The notes under the pieces were generated by a model that saw nothing but the letters and a program-made list of their open reading frames with translations, ran no database searches and was not told the origin of the DNA. Position numbers and translations under genes: made by a program. Shown piece by piece: positions 6,420-7,186 of a stretch of DNA of 7,186 bases (positions within the stretch are counted from its first letter, which is position 1; each line of letters starts with the position of its first letter). The stretch spans positions 24,099 to 31,284 of the forward strand of contig DCIS01000160.1 in assembly GCA_002317475.1 (NCBI GenBank), written 5' to 3'. This DNA comes from Prevotellaceae bacterium UBA1720 (lineage in GTDB: Bacteria > Bacteroidota > Bacteroidia > Bacteroidales > Bacteroidaceae).

Positions 6420-7186
6420 ATGAAAACCATGAAAAGAATTCTGTCCATCGTGAGCATGATGCTCCTTCTCTCTGCGAACGCAGCTTTCGCACAGTTTCCT
6501 GGTGGTTGGGGTATGCCCCAGCAACAACAGAAACCTATCAGCAAGGATCCCAATGTCAAGGCTCCCAAAGCTGAGGTAGCAAACTACGATAACAGATATC
6601 GCACAGTGTCTACCTCGATGGTCTATGATTTCAACAGCGAGACCTGCAAGCTGACATTGCTATGCTATGACAAGGAGGATGATACCGAGATGAGAATCAC
6701 CCTGGACTACTCTGACGACTACGCCAACTTCAACAAGTTCATCAAGAAACTGGCCAAGGAGGCAGAGAAGATGCTGAACGAGGCTACCAGCGAGAATTCA
6801 CGCAAGAAGATGAACCTTGGCAAGACCAGCCTTCGTGGCTCGATCAAGGAGAATGCTTCCCAAAACGAGGATGCCAAGCCCCAGTCCAGTGGTCTGAATG
6901 TAGATGCCCATTTCAATATTGCCGATGAGATTGCAACCTGGCAAGTCAAGTTCTCGGTATCTCGTGGTGGCGGTTTTGGTGGCTTCGGCGGTTTCGGCGG
7001 TTTTGGTGGATTCCCCGGTGGTGGAGGCAACCAGCCACAGGCCAATCAAGCTCCTACCCCCAACTATATGTGGGTGTTCCATACCATGGATGAATTCCAG
7101 AAGTTGCTTGAGATTACAGACAAGTCCACCCTTAGTGCCATCAACAAGGTTCTGGTAAAGCAGGGTAAAGAAATGGAAGCAAACTA
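6420..7186 (+). CDS. Exported protein of unknown function with FGG repeat (end at or just beyond window edge)
   Basis: I do not recognise the family. The frame is open for 255 codons from the ATG at 6420-6422 and the last two bases are TA, so the next codon is either a stop (TAA/TAG) or tyrosine. Residues 1-24 are a clear type I signal peptide (MKTMKR, hydrophobic core, AAFA|Q). The mature protein starts with FPGGWGMPQQQQKP. A mixed, charged domain (about 55-180) contains YRTVSTSMVYDFN and a lysine/glutamate-rich helix around 104-122. R182-G203 is a glycine-rich run with tandem FGG triplets, followed by a Gln/Pro-rich linker and a short C-terminal segment beginning NYMWVFHTMDEF. A second in-frame ATG lies three codons downstream. 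The gene starts 37 bp after the glycosyltransferase stop with no recognisable -7 box in the gap, so cotranscription is plausible. It is probably periplasmic or surface-exposed. Confidence 0.85.
   Translation, partial: MKTMKRILSIVSMMLLLSANAAFAQFPGGWGMPQQQQKPISKDPNVKAPKAEVANYDNRYRTVSTSMVYDFNSETCKLTLLCYDKEDDTEMRITLDYSDDYANFNKFIKKLAKEAEKMLNEATSENSRKKMNLGKTSLRGSIKENASQNEDAKPQSSGLNVDAHFNIADEIATWQVKFSVSRGGGFGGFGGFGGFGGFPGGGGNQPQANQAPTPNYMWVFHTMDEFQKLLEITDKSTLSAINKVLVKQGKEMEAN
6966..7028 (+). repeat. Glycine-rich FGG coding repeat
   Basis: Codons for residues 183-203 of the exported protein encode GGG, then four consecutive FGG triplets (186-197), then FPGGGG. The 9-bp nucleotide units (TTT/TTC followed by two GGN codons) vary at third positions, so the repeat is kept at protein level and is not a fresh slippage product. 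Confidence 0.85.

Noticed and set aside
6719..7082. Minus-strand frames with proline-rich or threonine-rich repeats
   Set aside because: The repeats are simply the complement of the FGG coding repeat on the plus strand.

Overview
The window looks like chromosomal DNA from a Bacteroidota species, most likely a gut or rumen Prevotella-type Bacteroidales. The main evidence is the promoters. Each of the four genes that start in a divergent intergenic region has a TAnnTTTG box, the Bacteroidota sigma-ABfr -7 element, at a sensible distance upstream. Upstream regions are AT-rich with few Shine-Dalgarno sequences, and the first gene is a GH51 arabinofuranosidase of the kind common in plant-glycan-degrading Bacteroidales. 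The genus assignment is inference.

Layout. (1) Positions 1-1670, minus strand: secreted GH51 alpha-L-arabinofuranosidase, cut off at its C-terminus by the window edge. (2) 1671-1854: divergent promoter region. (3) 1855-3102 and 3120-4073, plus strand: a MalY/PatB-type PLP-dependent aminotransferase / C-S lyase, then 17 bp later a WYL-domain transcriptional regulator, probably one operon. (4) 4074-4143: seven decamer tandem repeats between converging genes. (5) 4149-5393, minus strand: rarA (mgsA), a replication-associated AAA+ ATPase. (6) 5394-5491: second divergent promoter region, very compact. (7) 5492-6382, plus strand: family 2 glycosyltransferase. (8) 6420 to the window end, plus strand: an exported protein of unknown function with an FGG repeat. 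Its reading frame ends on 'TA', so it is either just complete or just truncated.

The genes do not form one obvious pathway. The window reads as ordinary housekeeping and carbohydrate-metabolism DNA with two divergent promoter nodes. I see no phage, transposon, CRISPR, toxin-antitoxin or defence module, and no rRNA or tRNA gene. The items most worth a second look are the CTAG-rich decamer array, the exported FGG protein next to a glycosyltransferase, and the aminotransferase/WYL pair. No stretch over 300 bases lacks a gene.
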